A stretch of DNA of 64,000 bases from Gottschalkia acidurici 9a (GCF_000299355.1 NC_018664.1:3023993-3087992), one strand, 5' to 3'; numbered from the stretch's first letter, positions 39,478 through 49,029 are shown. Numbers and translations: made by a program. Notes: a model not told the origin generated them from the letters alone.

Positions 39478-39525
39478 AAGACTCTGTATATCTAATTGTT
39501 TTAAAATTAGATATACAGAGTCTTT
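39478..39525. terminator. Bidirectional terminator between chemoreceptor and MOSC genes
   Basis: A 20-bp near-perfect stem (AAGACTCTGTATATCTAATT and its complement) with a short loop serves the converging genes. Confidence 0.9.
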
Positions 39526-39534
39526 AATTGAATA

Positions 39535-39981
39535 CTATTTTAATACTGTAACTGAGTCATTAACTTTTATTTTTCCACTTTGGATAACTTTAGCAAATAT
39601 AGCTCCTTCTTTTAGTGGACATATACTTTGCGCTTTCACTAAGTCACACTCTGCAAAGCATCTCTTTCCCAATGATTTTATTTCTACAATACTCTCTCCT
39701 ATTTTTACTTTCATCCCTATCTTTAGATCCTCTAAGCTTATATCATCTAGCAATATATTTTCCTTAAACCTTTTTGTGCAGATTCCCCTATTACTATAAC
39801 TTTCTTCTATATCTCTTCTATCTTTAGATAAAAGTATAACTAACTGTTTATTACTATTCCCTGTTCCAGAGTGACAGTCTCCAACCATACCAAAGTCTTC
39901 TTTTAAGAATGCTATTTCCACGAGCTCTCTAGGTTTTCCCTTTTCTTCACATATATATATTCTGGATAACCTTCCTAGCAT
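39535..39981 (-). CDS. MOSC-domain protein 2
   Basis: The 148-residue protein is a MOSC domain (molybdenum cofactor sulfurase C-terminal type): GDCHSGTGNSNKQLVIL, EIKSLGKRCFAECDLVK with a conserved cysteine, and AIFAKVIQSGKIKVND near the end. MOSC domains bind molybdopterin or take part in sulfur transfer to the cofactor. Its ATG overlaps the stop codon of the preceding MOSC gene (TAATG), so the two are translationally coupled. It belongs to the moaA-moaC-MOSC group. The protein's substrate is not defined. Confidence 0.85.
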   Translation of the reverse strand: MLGRLSRIYICEEKGKPRELVEIAFLKEDFGMVGDCHSGTGNSNKQLVILLSKDRRDIEESYSNRGICTKRFKENILLDDISLEDLKIGMKVKIGESIVEIKSLGKRCFAECDLVKAQSICPLKEGAIFAKVIQSGKIKVNDSVTVLK

Positions 39982-40424
39982 TATTCTATTTCCTCTATGA
40001 TATCTCCTACTTTAACTTTTCCGCCTTTTAAAACTTTAGTAAATATACCTTCTTTAGGCATTACGCATTTACCTACTTTTTGAGCTATAGCACAGCCTGT
40101 ATGACATTCCTTGCCTATTTGAGTTACTTCTTGAATTGTATCTCCTATTTTTAACTTGGTTCCAACAGGTAGCTCATAAAGAACTATACCTTCAGTAGTA
40201 ATATTCTCTGCAAAAGAACCATATTCTAAATCTTCTACTCCCATTGCCTTCATTTTATCAATACTCTCTACACCAAGTAGGCTAACTTGTCTATGCCATT
40301 TACCTGCATGAGCATCATCTTCTAAACCAAAGTCTTCTAAAAAATTACCCTCAGTTATTGGAGTTTTTATAACACCTTTTGTCTCACTTATATTAATCTC
40401 TAGCACTTTTCCTCTTATAGCCAT
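39981..40424 (-). CDS. MOSC-domain protein 1
   Basis: The 147-residue MOSC-domain protein has DDAHAGKWHRQVSLLG at ~36-51, the conserved cysteine in QIGKECHTGCAI, and GIFTKVLKGGKVKVGD near the C-terminus. Such stand-alone MOSC proteins occur beside moaC, moaA and mog genes in many anaerobes and are thought to act in molybdenum or tungsten cofactor handling. It lies 110 bp downstream of moaC. Family confident, reaction unknown. Confidence 0.87.
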   Translation of the reverse strand: MAIRGKVLEINISETKGVIKTPITEGNFLEDFGLEDDAHAGKWHRQVSLLGVESIDKMKAMGVEDLEYGSFAENITTEGIVLYELPVGTKLKIGDTIQEVTQIGKECHTGCAIAQKVGKCVMPKEGIFTKVLKGGKVKVGDIIEEIE

Positions 40425-40534
40425 ATAATCACCGCCATTTTTATTAGTCTTTCATTCATCATAAATACTTATTAGTTTAAATTAAATATCTTTTTATATA
40501 GAAAGTCATTTACTCTAATATAGTAAATACTGTT

Positions 40535-41008
40535 TTATTCTTGTCTTATATATTCACCTGATTTTCCACCAGTTTTTTTAATAAGTCTTATATCACCTAT
40601 TACCATATCTTTATCTATAGCCTTACACATATCGTATATAGTAAGAGCTGCCATGGATACTGCAGTCAGTGCTTCCATTTCTACTCCAGTTTTTCCTATA
40701 GTCTTTACTTCCGACTCTATTTCTATAGCATCATCTAGTATATTAAACCTTATATCTGAACCAGATATAAATATATTATGACACATAGGTATAAGATCAC
40801 TAGTTTTTTTAGACCCCATGATTCCACCTACTTGAGCTACTGAAAGAACGTCTCCTTTTTTTATAAGACCTTCTTTAATCATGTTTACAGTTTCAGTCTT
40901 CATCTTAATTATACCTCTAGCAATAGCAACTCTCTTGGTATCATCTTTTTCACTTACTTCTACCATATGTGCCCTTCCGCTCTCATTAAAGTGAGTAAAT
41001 CCCATCAT
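40535..41008 (-). CDS. moaC: Cyclic pyranopterin monophosphate synthase MoaC
   Basis: The 157-residue protein converts the cyclic GTP intermediate made by MoaA to cyclic pyranopterin monophosphate. Motifs: [28 protein letters not shown] (active-site region), [21 protein letters not shown] and KSGEY at the end. The start overlaps the end of moaA; two adjacent ATG codons follow AGGAGGTTGAT and the second (41005) has the better spacing. Placed between moaA and the MOSC genes. Confidence 0.96.
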   Translation of the reverse strand: MMGFTHFNESGRAHMVEVSEKDDTKRVAIARGIIKMKTETVNMIKEGLIKKGDVLSVAQVGGIMGSKKTSDLIPMCHNIFISGSDIRFNILDDAIEIESEVKTIGKTGVEMEALTAVSMAALTIYDMCKAIDKDMVIGDIRLIKKTGGKSGEYIRQE

Positions 41009-41009
41009 A

Positions 41010-41966
41010 TCAACCTCCTATCTCATACATATTTCTAATAATATACTTTCCTTCTTCTAAGTGGTGCTCTTCTGGTTTCTGTAATATTGCCTCTTTTATA
41101 GTTTTTTCTAGGTCTCTACCACTTTGTAGTACATTTTTCAAGTCTATTTCATCATTAGAGTGTAGACATAGCTTTAGTTTTCCTCTTGATGTAAGTCTAA
41201 CTCTATTACAAGCATCACAGAACTTGCATGATATAGGATTTATTATTCCTACCTTTCCCTTTCCACCAGGTAGTTTATAATATACCGCTGGAGATGAAGG
41301 GTCGTTTCCTTCTGTTTTTTCTAATTCTTTAACTTTGTCTAATATCATACTGTTAGACACAAACTTTTTAGCTGCCCAATCTGAAGCTTCTCCTATAGGC
41401 ATAAGCTCTATGAATCTAACATCTATTTCTTCTTGTTTAGTAATATATACGAAATTCTCTATTTCATCCGTATTAAAGTCTCCTATTAAAACAGTATTTA
41501 TTTTTATAGGGGTTAATCCTACCTTTTTAGCTTCTTCTATTCCATCTAAAACTTTTAGAAGACTTCCGCCTCTAGTTATCTCTTTATACTTTTCAGGATT
41601 TAATGTATCTAAACTAATATTTACTCTATTTAATCCTGCATCCTTTAGCTGTTTTGCATAGTCTTTTAAATATATTCCATTAGTAGTCATAGCTAGATCT
41701 TTTACTCCATCTAATTTAGAGATCTTTTCAACAAGTTCTACTATGCCTTTTTTAACTAATGGCTCACCACCAGTTATTCTAATTTTATTTATACCTAAAG
41801 AAACAAATGCCTTAGCTATTTCATAAAATTCCTCAATAGATAAAACGTCTTCATGATCTACTTTACACACACCACCCTGTGGCATACAATACTGACACCT
41901 TAGATTACATAAGTCTGTTACTGATATTCTAAGGTAGTTTATATTTCTTCCAAATAAGTCCTTCAC
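41010..41966 (-). CDS. moaA: GTP 3',8-cyclase MoaA (radical SAM)
   Basis: The 318-residue radical SAM enzyme for the first step of molybdenum/tungsten cofactor synthesis. The N-terminal cluster site is CNLRCQYC (~19-26 with the third Cys just before), the second 4Fe-4S cluster is given by [21 protein letters not shown] in the C-terminal third (first 18 residues diagnostic), and GGEPLV is the SAM motif. Upstream 42023-42033 and 42119-42129 carry an 11-bp inverted repeat (TCTACTTCATT) about 85 bp apart; no Moco riboswitch is visible there. Confidence 0.96.
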   Translation of the reverse strand: MKDLFGRNINYLRISVTDLCNLRCQYCMPQGGVCKVDHEDVLSIEEFYEIAKAFVSLGINKIRITGGEPLVKKGIVELVEKISKLDGVKDLAMTTNGIYLKDYAKQLKDAGLNRVNISLDTLNPEKYKEITRGGSLLKVLDGIEEAKKVGLTPIKINTVLIGDFNTDEIENFVYITKQEEIDVRFIELMPIGEASDWAAKKFVSNSMILDKVKELEKTEGNDPSSPAVYYKLPGGKGKVGIINPISCKFCDACNRVRLTSRGKLKLCLHSNDEIDLKNVLQSGRDLEKTIKEAILQKPEEHHLEEGKYIIRNMYEIGG

Positions 41967-42188
41967 GTTTAGCCCACCTTATCTGTCGTATATTACGTTA
42001 TATATCGTTCTTGTTTATATTCTACTTCATTTTAAGGTAAACTACCACCATAATTTTATAATACTATGCTTACTACATTACTTGATAAGTTCTCTTAACT
42101 AAATAGCATTAATTCAAAGTAATGAAGTAGATTCTTACTAGTTTATCCCATTGCTTTAACTTATATATCTTTTAAAACCTTTTTTGTT

Positions 42189-42509
42189 TTATTTTATTTC
42201 TTTTATATTTACTAAAGATTCTATAAAATCAAGATCAGATTCAGTAAGGTCTTCTTTAACATTTTTTCTATCCTCTTTTAATTCAACACTTACATATTTG
42301 GACTTGATATGTTGATCTAATAACTCTAAAATTCTATTTTCTTCTTCCTCTGTAAATACTCTGTCTGCCTTGTCCAAATCATCTATAATTAAATCTTTTA
42401 TATATCTAGTAAAATTAAAAGTCTTATCAAAATAGCCTTTCTTTTTTAATCTTTCACATAACTCTCTATCTCCTGATCCAAAAGTTATTGTTTTATTTAT
42501 CCTTTCCAT
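42189..42509 (-). CDS. Small protein paired with ParM-like actin, ParR-like candidate
   Basis: The 106-residue protein directly follows the ParM-like gene with no gap. The N-terminal half (NKTITFGSGDRELCERLKKK, KTFNFTRYIKDLI) has the look of a ribbon-helix-helix DNA-binding domain, and the C-terminal half is acidic and helical. In ParMRC systems the gene after parM encodes ParR, which binds the centromere with an RHH domain and the filament with its C-terminal region; size and order fit. I cannot confirm homology without profile searches. Confidence 0.55.
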   Translation of the reverse strand: MERINKTITFGSGDRELCERLKKKGYFDKTFNFTRYIKDLIIDDLDKADRVFTEEEENRILELLDQHIKSKYVSVELKEDRKNVKEDLTESDLDFIESLVNIKEIK

Positions 42510-42510
42510 C

Positions 42511-43497
42511 CTACAGCCCTTTTTTTGCTTTCAATTCCATCATTTTAGCTAACTTCTCAAAGCTATTAGCATTTGTAAACTGAGCATTTTCTAGCACTTC
42601 ACCAGACTTTAAGTTAATTAAATCTATATACTTTTCTCCAAAAGCTTCAAACCCACCACCTGTTAAATATACCTTTTCAGACCTCTCATATTCATCAAGT
42701 TTTCTTAACTCTCCGTTTATTTGTTCAAGATAATTTTCAATGATTGGCTTTATGTAATCAACAGAATGTAGTTCTCCCTTAAACATAATTTTATATTCAC
42801 CTATTCTTTTTATATACTTTATATAGTCTTCTATTTGATAGTCTTTTACATCCATTCCTAACTTTCCATATAAAACACTGGAAATAGAATCATATAACTT
42901 AGCTACACCCATTTTAATAGATTTCACTTTTACAGGTTTGCCATCTACAAATATAGTTACATCAACAGTATTCCAGCCCCAATCCACTAATACAGCAAGT
43001 GGTACTGCTTTAAACTTTTCAATATCTAGTACTGGAGTTACAGACCCCTGTGGTGAACAGTGAACATCATCAACTTTTATTCTTACAACTCTTCCATTTA
43101 GTCCTAACTTTACTCTTTTATCAATATCTTTTAGAAACTTAATAAAAGATTCTTTTTGCTCTGTAAATGATGAAGCTGGTAGGCCTGTCCCTAAAACAAG
43201 ATGAAGTTCTTCAGCACCTTGTTCTATTTCATCTTGAAATGACAAATATAGAGCTGTTAATGTTGTAGATTCTAAAATTAGTCTATCCTTTTCATCCTTA
43301 GTCTTATCCTCTGATCCAAAATGACCAACACCACCATAACCTATTGTCATTTCTTTTCCATCATAAAATATAATCTGGTTAGCACCCTCTATTCCTAAAC
43401 TCCCTTGTGACATATAAGCTGGAACTTTTACACCTCTACTTGTTTTTATTGTTGAGAATCCATTATCAAGTCCTATAACTTCTTTAACTATACTCAT
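42511..43497 (-). CDS. ParM/StbA-family actin-like protein
   Basis: The 328-residue protein has the actin-like fold signatures of the ParM/StbA group: N-terminal phosphate-1 loop IGLDNGFSTIKTSRG (~8-22), LVLGTGLPASSF, phosphate-2 segment VLVDWGWNTVDVTIF (~168-182), and the adenosine motif VYLTGGGFEAFG (~283-294). Such proteins form polymers that move plasmids; chromosomal copies occur in clostridia, often in elements of plasmid or phage origin. It sits with a ParR-like gene in the middle of cofactor genes, with a repeat-containing region upstream, and looks like an inserted segregation cassette. Confidence 0.85.
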   Translation of the reverse strand: MSIVKEVIGLDNGFSTIKTSRGVKVPAYMSQGSLGIEGANQIIFYDGKEMTIGYGGVGHFGSEDKTKDEKDRLILESTTLTALYLSFQDEIEQGAEELHLVLGTGLPASSFTEQKESFIKFLKDIDKRVKLGLNGRVVRIKVDDVHCSPQGSVTPVLDIEKFKAVPLAVLVDWGWNTVDVTIFVDGKPVKVKSIKMGVAKLYDSISSVLYGKLGMDVKDYQIEDYIKYIKRIGEYKIMFKGELHSVDYIKPIIENYLEQINGELRKLDEYERSEKVYLTGGGFEAFGEKYIDLINLKSGEVLENAQFTNANSFEKLAKMMELKAKKGL

Positions 43498-43787
43498 TTT
43501 TTATACACACATCCTTTCAATAGTCTTAATTTTATTCTATTAATATGGTCATTTACCATGATGTTTTTTGTAGTGTAATGCATTGTTATTCATTGTATCT
43601 CTTACTTTCAATTGCATTGCTTTTAATTGTTTTGCACTTATCATTCCTATAAGTCAGTAATACTGCCATATTCATAAATAAAAAGTCTAGCAGTAATAAT
43701 CTGATAGACTTTAAGTATTCTATATATTAACATTAACATCCTCTATTTAAGTTAAAGTGAATTCACGAAGTTTATTTAATTCTTAAT
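43498..43787. other. Region upstream of the ParM-like gene, candidate centromere
   Basis: About 290 bp without a gene. Between about 43570 and 43640, short CATTG/AATTG units recur with about 10-bp phasing (TGCATTG, TTCATTG, then TGCATTG, TTAATTG), as expected for RHH-binding iterons of a parC site. The signal is weak because the DNA is AT-rich. Confidence 0.35.
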
Positions 43788-45683
43788 TTAATCTATTATT
43801 CTAACTGAACCAGTATTTAAGAATTTATATCCACCTAAACTCTCAACTCTTCTTTTGAATTCATCAGATGTTAATATGCTTATAAATTCTTGTACTTTTT
43901 CACTATGAAAGTTTTCATAATGAATTAAAAAATCGTAATCTTCATATCCTACTTCTATAAAGTCTAAGTCCAATGCTTTAGCTGCTGAGTATATACCAAG
44001 CCCAGTAGTTGCTGATCCTGTCTTTACTCCCATAGCTACAGCCATATGAGTAGTCATTTCTCTATTATAACCTTTTATGTCCTGTAGATTTATACCTAAC
44101 TTCTTCAAATTATAGTCTAAGAGTATTCTAGTTCCTGCTCCTCTTTGTCTATTTATAAATATAATATCATTTCTTAACAAGTCTTTAAAGTCTATTATGC
44201 TCTTTGGATTTCCTTTTTCGACAATAAAGCCTTGTAACCTTTGTAATCCTTTTATAAGCGCCATTTTTTTTCCTGGGAAATATTTTTTTACATAGCTTAT
44301 ATTGTACTCTCCTGTCTCCATGTCTAACAAGTGGATTGGTGCTATATGGCATTCTTCTCTCTTAATAGAAAGTAGCCCTCCCATACTTCCTACATGTCCT
44401 GAAGAAAGATGCATCATGTCAGACATAATATCCATTACAAGGTCATGGCTTCCTATAGATACTAATGTATCCTTTATATTATTTACAGACTTTAATAGTT
44501 TAACTTGAACTTTTTCACCAGCTTCTACTCCTTCTACATTTTGAGGAATTTCTACTATTCCGTCAGCTTTTACTAAGCTCATAGTAACTCCTGCCCCACC
44601 AGAGAGTGGGGTAGCTATAAGTTTATCTTTTACAAGTCCCAGATTTACTCTCAATAATTCTCTACTTTTTAGCGAAGACACTACCCTTCTTGAGATGGTT
44701 GCTTCTACTATTTCATCTTTTTCTTCGTTTAATCCAACATAGCTATATATTATAGGTTTTACGAACGTTTCGAACACAAAGAAAGAAGATACTGGATATC
44801 CTGGTATACCTATAACAGGCTTATTATTTATTGCTCCTAATATAGTAGGTTTCCCTGGCTTTAAAGCTACACCATGTACAAATACTTCTCCAAGTTCTCT
44901 TATTAGACTAACTGTATAATCCTTAGACCCTGCTGATGAACCTGCATTTATTAATAGTATATCATTTTCATCTATACCTTTTAATATAGCTTGCTTAAGT
45001 TCTTCATAAGTATCATCTACTGGTAAGTACCTATTAGAAGTACCACCATACTCATTTACTAGTCCTTCAAATACTTTAGAGTTAGAGTCTGGTATTCTAC
45101 CTACTTCTTCTATCCCTATTTCATCTACTATCTCTGATCCTGTAGGTAGTATTCCTACTTTAGGTTTCTTATATACTTTTACACTCTTCATTCCACCTGC
45201 TATAAGCGCACCTAAGTCTATAGGTCTTATTTTATGTTTAGACGGTATTATCATCTCAGTTGCAACTATATCTTCCCCTATTGGTCTTACATGCTGCCAT
45301 GGATATGCAGAGCTTAGTATTTGAATCTTTCCTTTCTCTAGTTCTATAACATCTTCTATCATTATAACCGAATCAAATGGAGCTTCTATGGGATTACCTG
45401 TATTTATATATTTGAAATCACTATTCTCTATTAATATCTTGGGACTAACCTCAGTCGCTCCTATGGTATTCTCTGAATTTACTGCTATTCCGTCCATTGC
45501 CGCAGCATTATAGTGTGGCGATGAATTTTTAGCAAATACAGCCTCGTACGTTATTCTTCCCAGTGACTCTAATATATTTATTTCTTCATATAAATTTCTT
45601 ATCTGTAATTTTTCAAGATATAGTTTCTTTGCTTCGTCTACATTCATGTTCTCTATATAAATATTTCTATCTTTTTTATTCAA
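43788..45683 (-). CDS. MoeA-type molybdopterin molybdenumtransferase fused to a periplasmic-binding-protein-like domain
   Basis: The protein has about 631 residues. Residues ~10-405 are a MoeA: HYNAAAMDGIAV, GNPIEAPFDSVIMIEDV, LPTGSEIVD, INAGSSAGSKDYT and GKPTILG...GIPGYPVSSFFVFE. Residues ~405-630 are a PBP-like (LysR-substrate/ModA-like) domain with SSGHVGSMGGLLSI, NRQRGAGTRILLDY and MAVAMGVKTGSATTGLGIYSAAKALDLDF. MoeA inserts Mo or W into molybdopterin; the added domain may bind oxyanion or act as sensor. GTG 45692 touches the ribosome binding site, so TTG 45683 is the preferred start. Second MoeA at 46357. Confidence 0.88.
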   Translation of the reverse strand: MNKKDRNIYIENMNVDEAKKLYLEKLQIRNLYEEINILESLGRITYEAVFAKNSSPHYNAAAMDGIAVNSENTIGATEVSPKILIENSDFKYINTGNPIEAPFDSVIMIEDVIELEKGKIQILSSAYPWQHVRPIGEDIVATEMIIPSKHKIRPIDLGALIAGGMKSVKVYKKPKVGILPTGSEIVDEIGIEEVGRIPDSNSKVFEGLVNEYGGTSNRYLPVDDTYEELKQAILKGIDENDILLINAGSSAGSKDYTVSLIRELGEVFVHGVALKPGKPTILGAINNKPVIGIPGYPVSSFFVFETFVKPIIYSYVGLNEEKDEIVEATISRRVVSSLKSRELLRVNLGLVKDKLIATPLSGGAGVTMSLVKADGIVEIPQNVEGVEAGEKVQVKLLKSVNNIKDTLVSIGSHDLVMDIMSDMMHLSSGHVGSMGGLLSIKREECHIAPIHLLDMETGEYNISYVKKYFPGKKMALIKGLQRLQGFIVEKGNPKSIIDFKDLLRNDIIFINRQRGAGTRILLDYNLKKLGINLQDIKGYNREMTTHMAVAMGVKTGSATTGLGIYSAAKALDLDFIEVGYEDYDFLIHYENFHSEKVQEFISILTSDEFKRRVESLGGYKFLNTGSVRIID

Positions 45684-45726
45684 AATTTTCACTCCTTATA
45701 GAAAATTCTTATATATTTCGTTTACT

Positions 45727-45753
45727 AAGTCCTATTTCTAAAAATAGGACTTT
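45727..45753. terminator. Hairpin between MoeA-PBP and a small plus-strand gene
   Basis: AAGTCCTATTT pairs with AAATAGGACTT across a CTAA loop; a T run follows on the plus strand. It lies in the 5' leader of the MoeA-PBP transcript, so its purpose (insulator or leader structure) is unclear. Confidence 0.55.
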
Positions 45754-45889
45754 TATATACACATTTAGTTTTTATAATCATATCATACTAATACAGTTGT
45801 TAATTCAGCCTATATATTTTTTAATCTTGTTATTGAGTTTAATCCTCTAAATTAATTTATATACTAGTTATGAAAGGAGAATCTTATAA

Positions 45890-46216
45890 ATGAAAATTAA
45901 AGAACTGCTTGAAGAAAATAATGATAACTCAGATAATAAGTGCCCTAAAAGTACAATTGCATCATCTTTTTTTTCAATGCCACCCAAACAGTTTGCCTTA
46001 CTGTCGTCATTACTAGGAATCCTACTAGTTGATAATCTAAATATAGAACAACAAAACTCAATTGGAAACTTTATTGTAAATATAGGTCAATCCATATTAA
46101 CAGCAGCTGCTCAAGGGGAATCCATCAAATCTAATAATGAAAAAAATGATAAGATTCGTAAACAAATTGAAGAACTAAAAAAGGAACTTTGTGAGCTTGA
46201 AAAAGAACTAAATTAA
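45890..46216 (+). CDS. Small hypothetical protein with hydrophobic segment and coiled coil
   Basis: This 108-residue protein starts at ATG 45890 after a GAAAGGAG site. It has a polar N-terminus, a moderately hydrophobic middle (FALLSSLLGILLVDNLNIEQ, ~43-62, and GNFIVNIGQSILTAAAQG) and a strong C-terminal coiled coil (KIRKQIEELKKELCELEKEL). I do not recognise the family. It is a lone plus-strand gene between two minus-strand moeA genes, with a terminator after it. Its good start site and composition support a real gene. Confidence 0.65.
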   Translation: MKIKELLEENNDNSDNKCPKSTIASSFFSMPPKQFALLSSLLGILLVDNLNIEQQNSIGNFIVNIGQSILTAAAQGESIKSNNEKNDKIRKQIEELKKELCELEKELN

Positions 46217-46297
46217 AAGCCACATTACATAATAAGTCCTTTTAAAAATAGTATATAAATATATTAGAATCAATATATTATTAATAAATATAAGAAA

Positions 46298-46338
46298 ATA
46301 ATACCCTTGAGACTTGTTACAAATTGCAAGGGTATTTA
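46298..46338. terminator. Bidirectional terminator between the small gene and moeA
   Basis: AATACCCTTG pairs with CAAGGGTATT across a ~16-nt loop, with A/T runs outside both arms, serving converging genes. Confidence 0.8.
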
Positions 46339-46356
46339 TTATAGAAAATTCAAAAA

Positions 46357-47580
46357 TTAAAGTAAATACACATCTCTTTCCTCACCTTTATATATTCCTT
46401 CTTCATGTGATTGTATTTCTATATATCCTGATGACTGAGATAGTAACGTAATCATACCTGACTTCCCAAAGTTAGGTATGCAATAGACTTTTCCATCTCT
46501 TTCTTCTAGTGAAACCATTTGATAAGTAGTTTTTCCTGAAGATGAAGGGAAGTTAAAGTCTACTATAGCTTTAACTCTATCTTTTCCCTCTTTTACTCCC
46601 ATTATATCCTTAATAAATCTTTCTACTAACGCTTTAAATACTATTATAGATGACACAGGATGTCCTGGAAGCCCGAATACTCCCTTTCCTCTAGCTTCAC
46701 CAATGATTGTAGGTTTACCAGGTTTTATAGACATTCCATGTATAAAAACACCTTTACCCTCAAATGAATCTATAACTTGATGAGTAAAATCTCTTACACC
46801 AACTGAACTTCCTCCCGAAAGAATAACTATATCACTATCTTCTAAACCATTTTCAACTTCTTGCTTTAGTAATTCAAAGTTGTCTTTTACTATAGTTCTA
46901 TTTACTACTTCTCCACCTATTTTTTGTATCATAGAGTATAGAACATAGCTATTTATGTCTCTTATCTTTCCTATCTTCATTTCTTCATCTAAATCTATAA
47001 TTTCGTCACCCGTAGATATTATATAGAACTTAAGTTTTTTATATACTTTCACTTTAAAAATCCCAAGAGACGCTAATACCCCAATGTCCTGTGGGGTTAT
47101 CTTTTTGCCCTTTTCTAATGCTACTTGTCCTATTTTAATATCATCATCTTTAAATATTACATTCTCACCAAATGATATAGGCTTATATATTAGTATGTTT
47201 TCTTCATCCATCTTTTCTACATGCTCTATCATTATTACACCATCTGCTCCCTTAGGAAGCATACCGCCAGTAGGAACATAGATAGCTTCACCTGGATGAA
47301 TTTCTGTAACAGCTTCTTTTCCCATTCTTATCTCGCCATTTAAACTTAAGAAACTAGGAAGGGACTCACTGGCTCCATGACTATCACTCGATTTTATAGC
47401 ATATCCATCTACCGTTGATCTATCAAAACCTGGAACATTCTCTTCAGAAATAATATCATCGCATAGTATTCTGTCTGCAGAGCTTAGTATATCTACATAT
47501 TCCGATTCTAATTCTAAATTAATATTTTCTAGTAATAACTTTCTCGCTTCCTCAACTGATACAACATTAAAAAAATCCAT
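46357..47580 (-). CDS. moeA: Molybdopterin molybdenumtransferase MoeA
   Basis: The 407-residue protein has a full MoeA: FDRSTVDGYAI, GAGVIMIEHVE-type segment (GADGVIMIEHVEKM), LISTGDEI-like IISTGDEIIDL, ILSGGSSVGVRDFT and GKPTIIGEARGKGVFGLPGHPVSS. It inserts molybdate or tungstate into adenylylated molybdopterin. It is the last gene of the tungstate transporter operon (tupA-tupB-tupC-moeA), a placement that suggests tungsten insertion, while the MoeA-PBP fusion may serve molybdenum; that division of labour is inference. Confidence 0.93.
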   Translation of the reverse strand: MDFFNVVSVEEARKLLLENINLELESEYVDILSSADRILCDDIISEENVPGFDRSTVDGYAIKSSDSHGASESLPSFLSLNGEIRMGKEAVTEIHPGEAIYVPTGGMLPKGADGVIMIEHVEKMDEENILIYKPISFGENVIFKDDDIKIGQVALEKGKKITPQDIGVLASLGIFKVKVYKKLKFYIISTGDEIIDLDEEMKIGKIRDINSYVLYSMIQKIGGEVVNRTIVKDNFELLKQEVENGLEDSDIVILSGGSSVGVRDFTHQVIDSFEGKGVFIHGMSIKPGKPTIIGEARGKGVFGLPGHPVSSIIVFKALVERFIKDIMGVKEGKDRVKAIVDFNFPSSSGKTTYQMVSLEERDGKVYCIPNFGKSGMITLLSQSSGYIEIQSHEEGIYKGEERDVYLL

Positions 47581-47589
47581 ACTAACTCC

Positions 47590-48231
47590 CTACCTTTCAT
47601 CCTTTTTTAATCTTCCTTTTTCAAGATAAATTATTTCATTACATAATCTTTTTGACTGTTCTAAATTATGAGTGACTATAATTACAGTTCCTTTCTTTTC
47701 TCTATTATACCTTATTATTTCTCTTTCCATTATTTTAATTGACTCTGGGTCTATATTAGATGTAGGTTCATCCAGAAATAATACTTTGGGATTAAATACC
47801 AACGCTCTAGCTAGTGAAACTTTTTGTGACTCTCCACCTGATAATTTATGTGCTTGCTTATCTTTTAAATCATATATCTCTAAATCATATAAAATTTTCT
47901 CTACTTTTTGTTTTATTTTATCTTTATCTATCTTTCTTATTCTCAATGGATAATATATATTTTCAAAAACTGTCCTTTTAAATAAATATGGTCTTTGCAT
48001 AACCATAGTAATTTTATCATATATACTTTCATCTATGTTTTTTTCATCATAAAGTATTTTTCCTAAAAAATTATTATCTAACCCAGCTATTATATTTAAA
48101 AGAGTACTTTTCCCACATCCATTAGGTCCTGTTACTCCTGTTATTTTCTCTTTATTTATTTTTAATTCATCTATATTTAGTACTAGATTCTCACCATAAT
48201 ATTTTTTAATATTTAAGCCTGTAATATTCAT
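47590..48231 (-). CDS. tupC: Tungstate ABC transporter ATP-binding protein
   Basis: About 213 residues; start ATG 48231 (MNITGLN) follows GGAGG, and the upstream open codons are rejected because they overlap the permease gene. Walker A is GPNGCGKSTLL, the Q-loop VMQRPYLF, the signature LSGGESQKVSLARAL and Walker B VLFLDEPTSNID. It powers import of oxyanion together with the permease just upstream. Specificity is taken from the TupA-type binding protein in the same operon. Confidence 0.92.
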   Translation of the reverse strand: MNITGLNIKKYYGENLVLNIDELKINKEKITGVTGPNGCGKSTLLNIIAGLDNNFLGKILYDEKNIDESIYDKITMVMQRPYLFKRTVFENIYYPLRIRKIDKDKIKQKVEKILYDLEIYDLKDKQAHKLSGGESQKVSLARALVFNPKVLFLDEPTSNIDPESIKIMEREIIRYNREKKGTVIIVTHNLEQSKRLCNEIIYLEKGRLKKDER

Positions 48232-48232
48232 T

Positions 48233-48922
48233 TTAATCCTCCATACTATAGGAATATATAATGCTATTAATTCCAAACGATATTATCAGTAATACTATTC
48301 CTAATGCTATAGCCATAGGATAATCTCCCATAGAGTTTAACATGGATATGGAAGTAGTTATAACTCTAGTATATCCTTTTATATTTCCCCCTACTATCAT
48401 AACTGCTCCTACTTCAGATATTGCTCTTGAAAATGCTGTTACTATATTCATAAGTATATCTATTCTTAGCTCTTTTATTATGAGTATAATTATGTCCAGT
48501 TTGCTAGCTCCCAAAGTCTTACCTATTTTTTCTATAGACTTCCCTCTATTTTTAGAAATATTATAAGTTAGACCAAGTATTAAAGGGGTTACTAGCACTG
48601 TTTGTGCTATTATCATAGCGGTAGGACTATACATCAAATCTAAAAAACCTAAAGGTCCTCTTCTAGATAGTATTATAGCTATTACTAAACCTACTATAAC
48701 TGAAGGTGTACTCATAAGTGTATATAATATTCTTGAAAAAATTTTCTTACCCTTGAAGTCTTTTATACCCAAGTATATACCTAATGGAACTGTTATTATA
48801 GAGGAAAGTATCGTAGAAAGTGAAGATACAAACACTGACAATATAACTATTCCGTATACTTCCTTGTCAAAACCTATCAAAAGTTTAAACGCTTCCATTA
48901 TCCCACTTAATATATAATCCAT
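48233..48922 (-). CDS. tupB: Tungstate ABC transporter permease
   Basis: The 229-residue inner-membrane permease has five to six transmembrane helices and the ABC permease EAA-like loop (IGKTLGASKLDIIILIIKEL). Two-gene operons of this size with a TupA-type binding protein are the tungstate (TupABC) type. A hairpin in front of it (48950-49000) separates it from tupA. Its stop overlaps the tupC ribosome binding site. Confidence 0.9.
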   Translation of the reverse strand: MDYILSGIMEAFKLLIGFDKEVYGIVILSVFVSSLSTILSSIITVPLGIYLGIKDFKGKKIFSRILYTLMSTPSVIVGLVIAIILSRRGPLGFLDLMYSPTAMIIAQTVLVTPLILGLTYNISKNRGKSIEKIGKTLGASKLDIIILIIKELRIDILMNIVTAFSRAISEVGAVMIVGGNIKGYTRVITTSISMLNSMGDYPMAIALGIVLLIISFGINSIIYSYSMED

Positions 48923-48949
48923 TTAATCACATCCTTATATATGTAAAAA

Positions 48950-49000
48950 TAAAAAAGCTAATTATAAACTCTTTTAAGAGATTTATAATTGGCTTTTTTA
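48950..49000 (-). terminator. Intercistronic hairpin between tupA and tupB
   Basis: On the minus strand, AAAAAAGCCAATTATAAA pairs with TTTATAATTAGCTTTTTT, closed by a short CTCTTAAAAGAG hairpin, followed by ATTTTTA. It looks like a strong partial terminator that lets the binding protein be made in excess over the membrane components. Confidence 0.85.
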
Positions 49001-49029
49001 TTTCAAAATTATTATCTTTATTGTTTCAA

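Noticed and set aside
41967-42188. Moco riboswitch before moaA
   Set aside because: The GCCTCCC/TGGAAAGG core is absent; only an AT-rich 11-bp inverted repeat with a long spacing is present.
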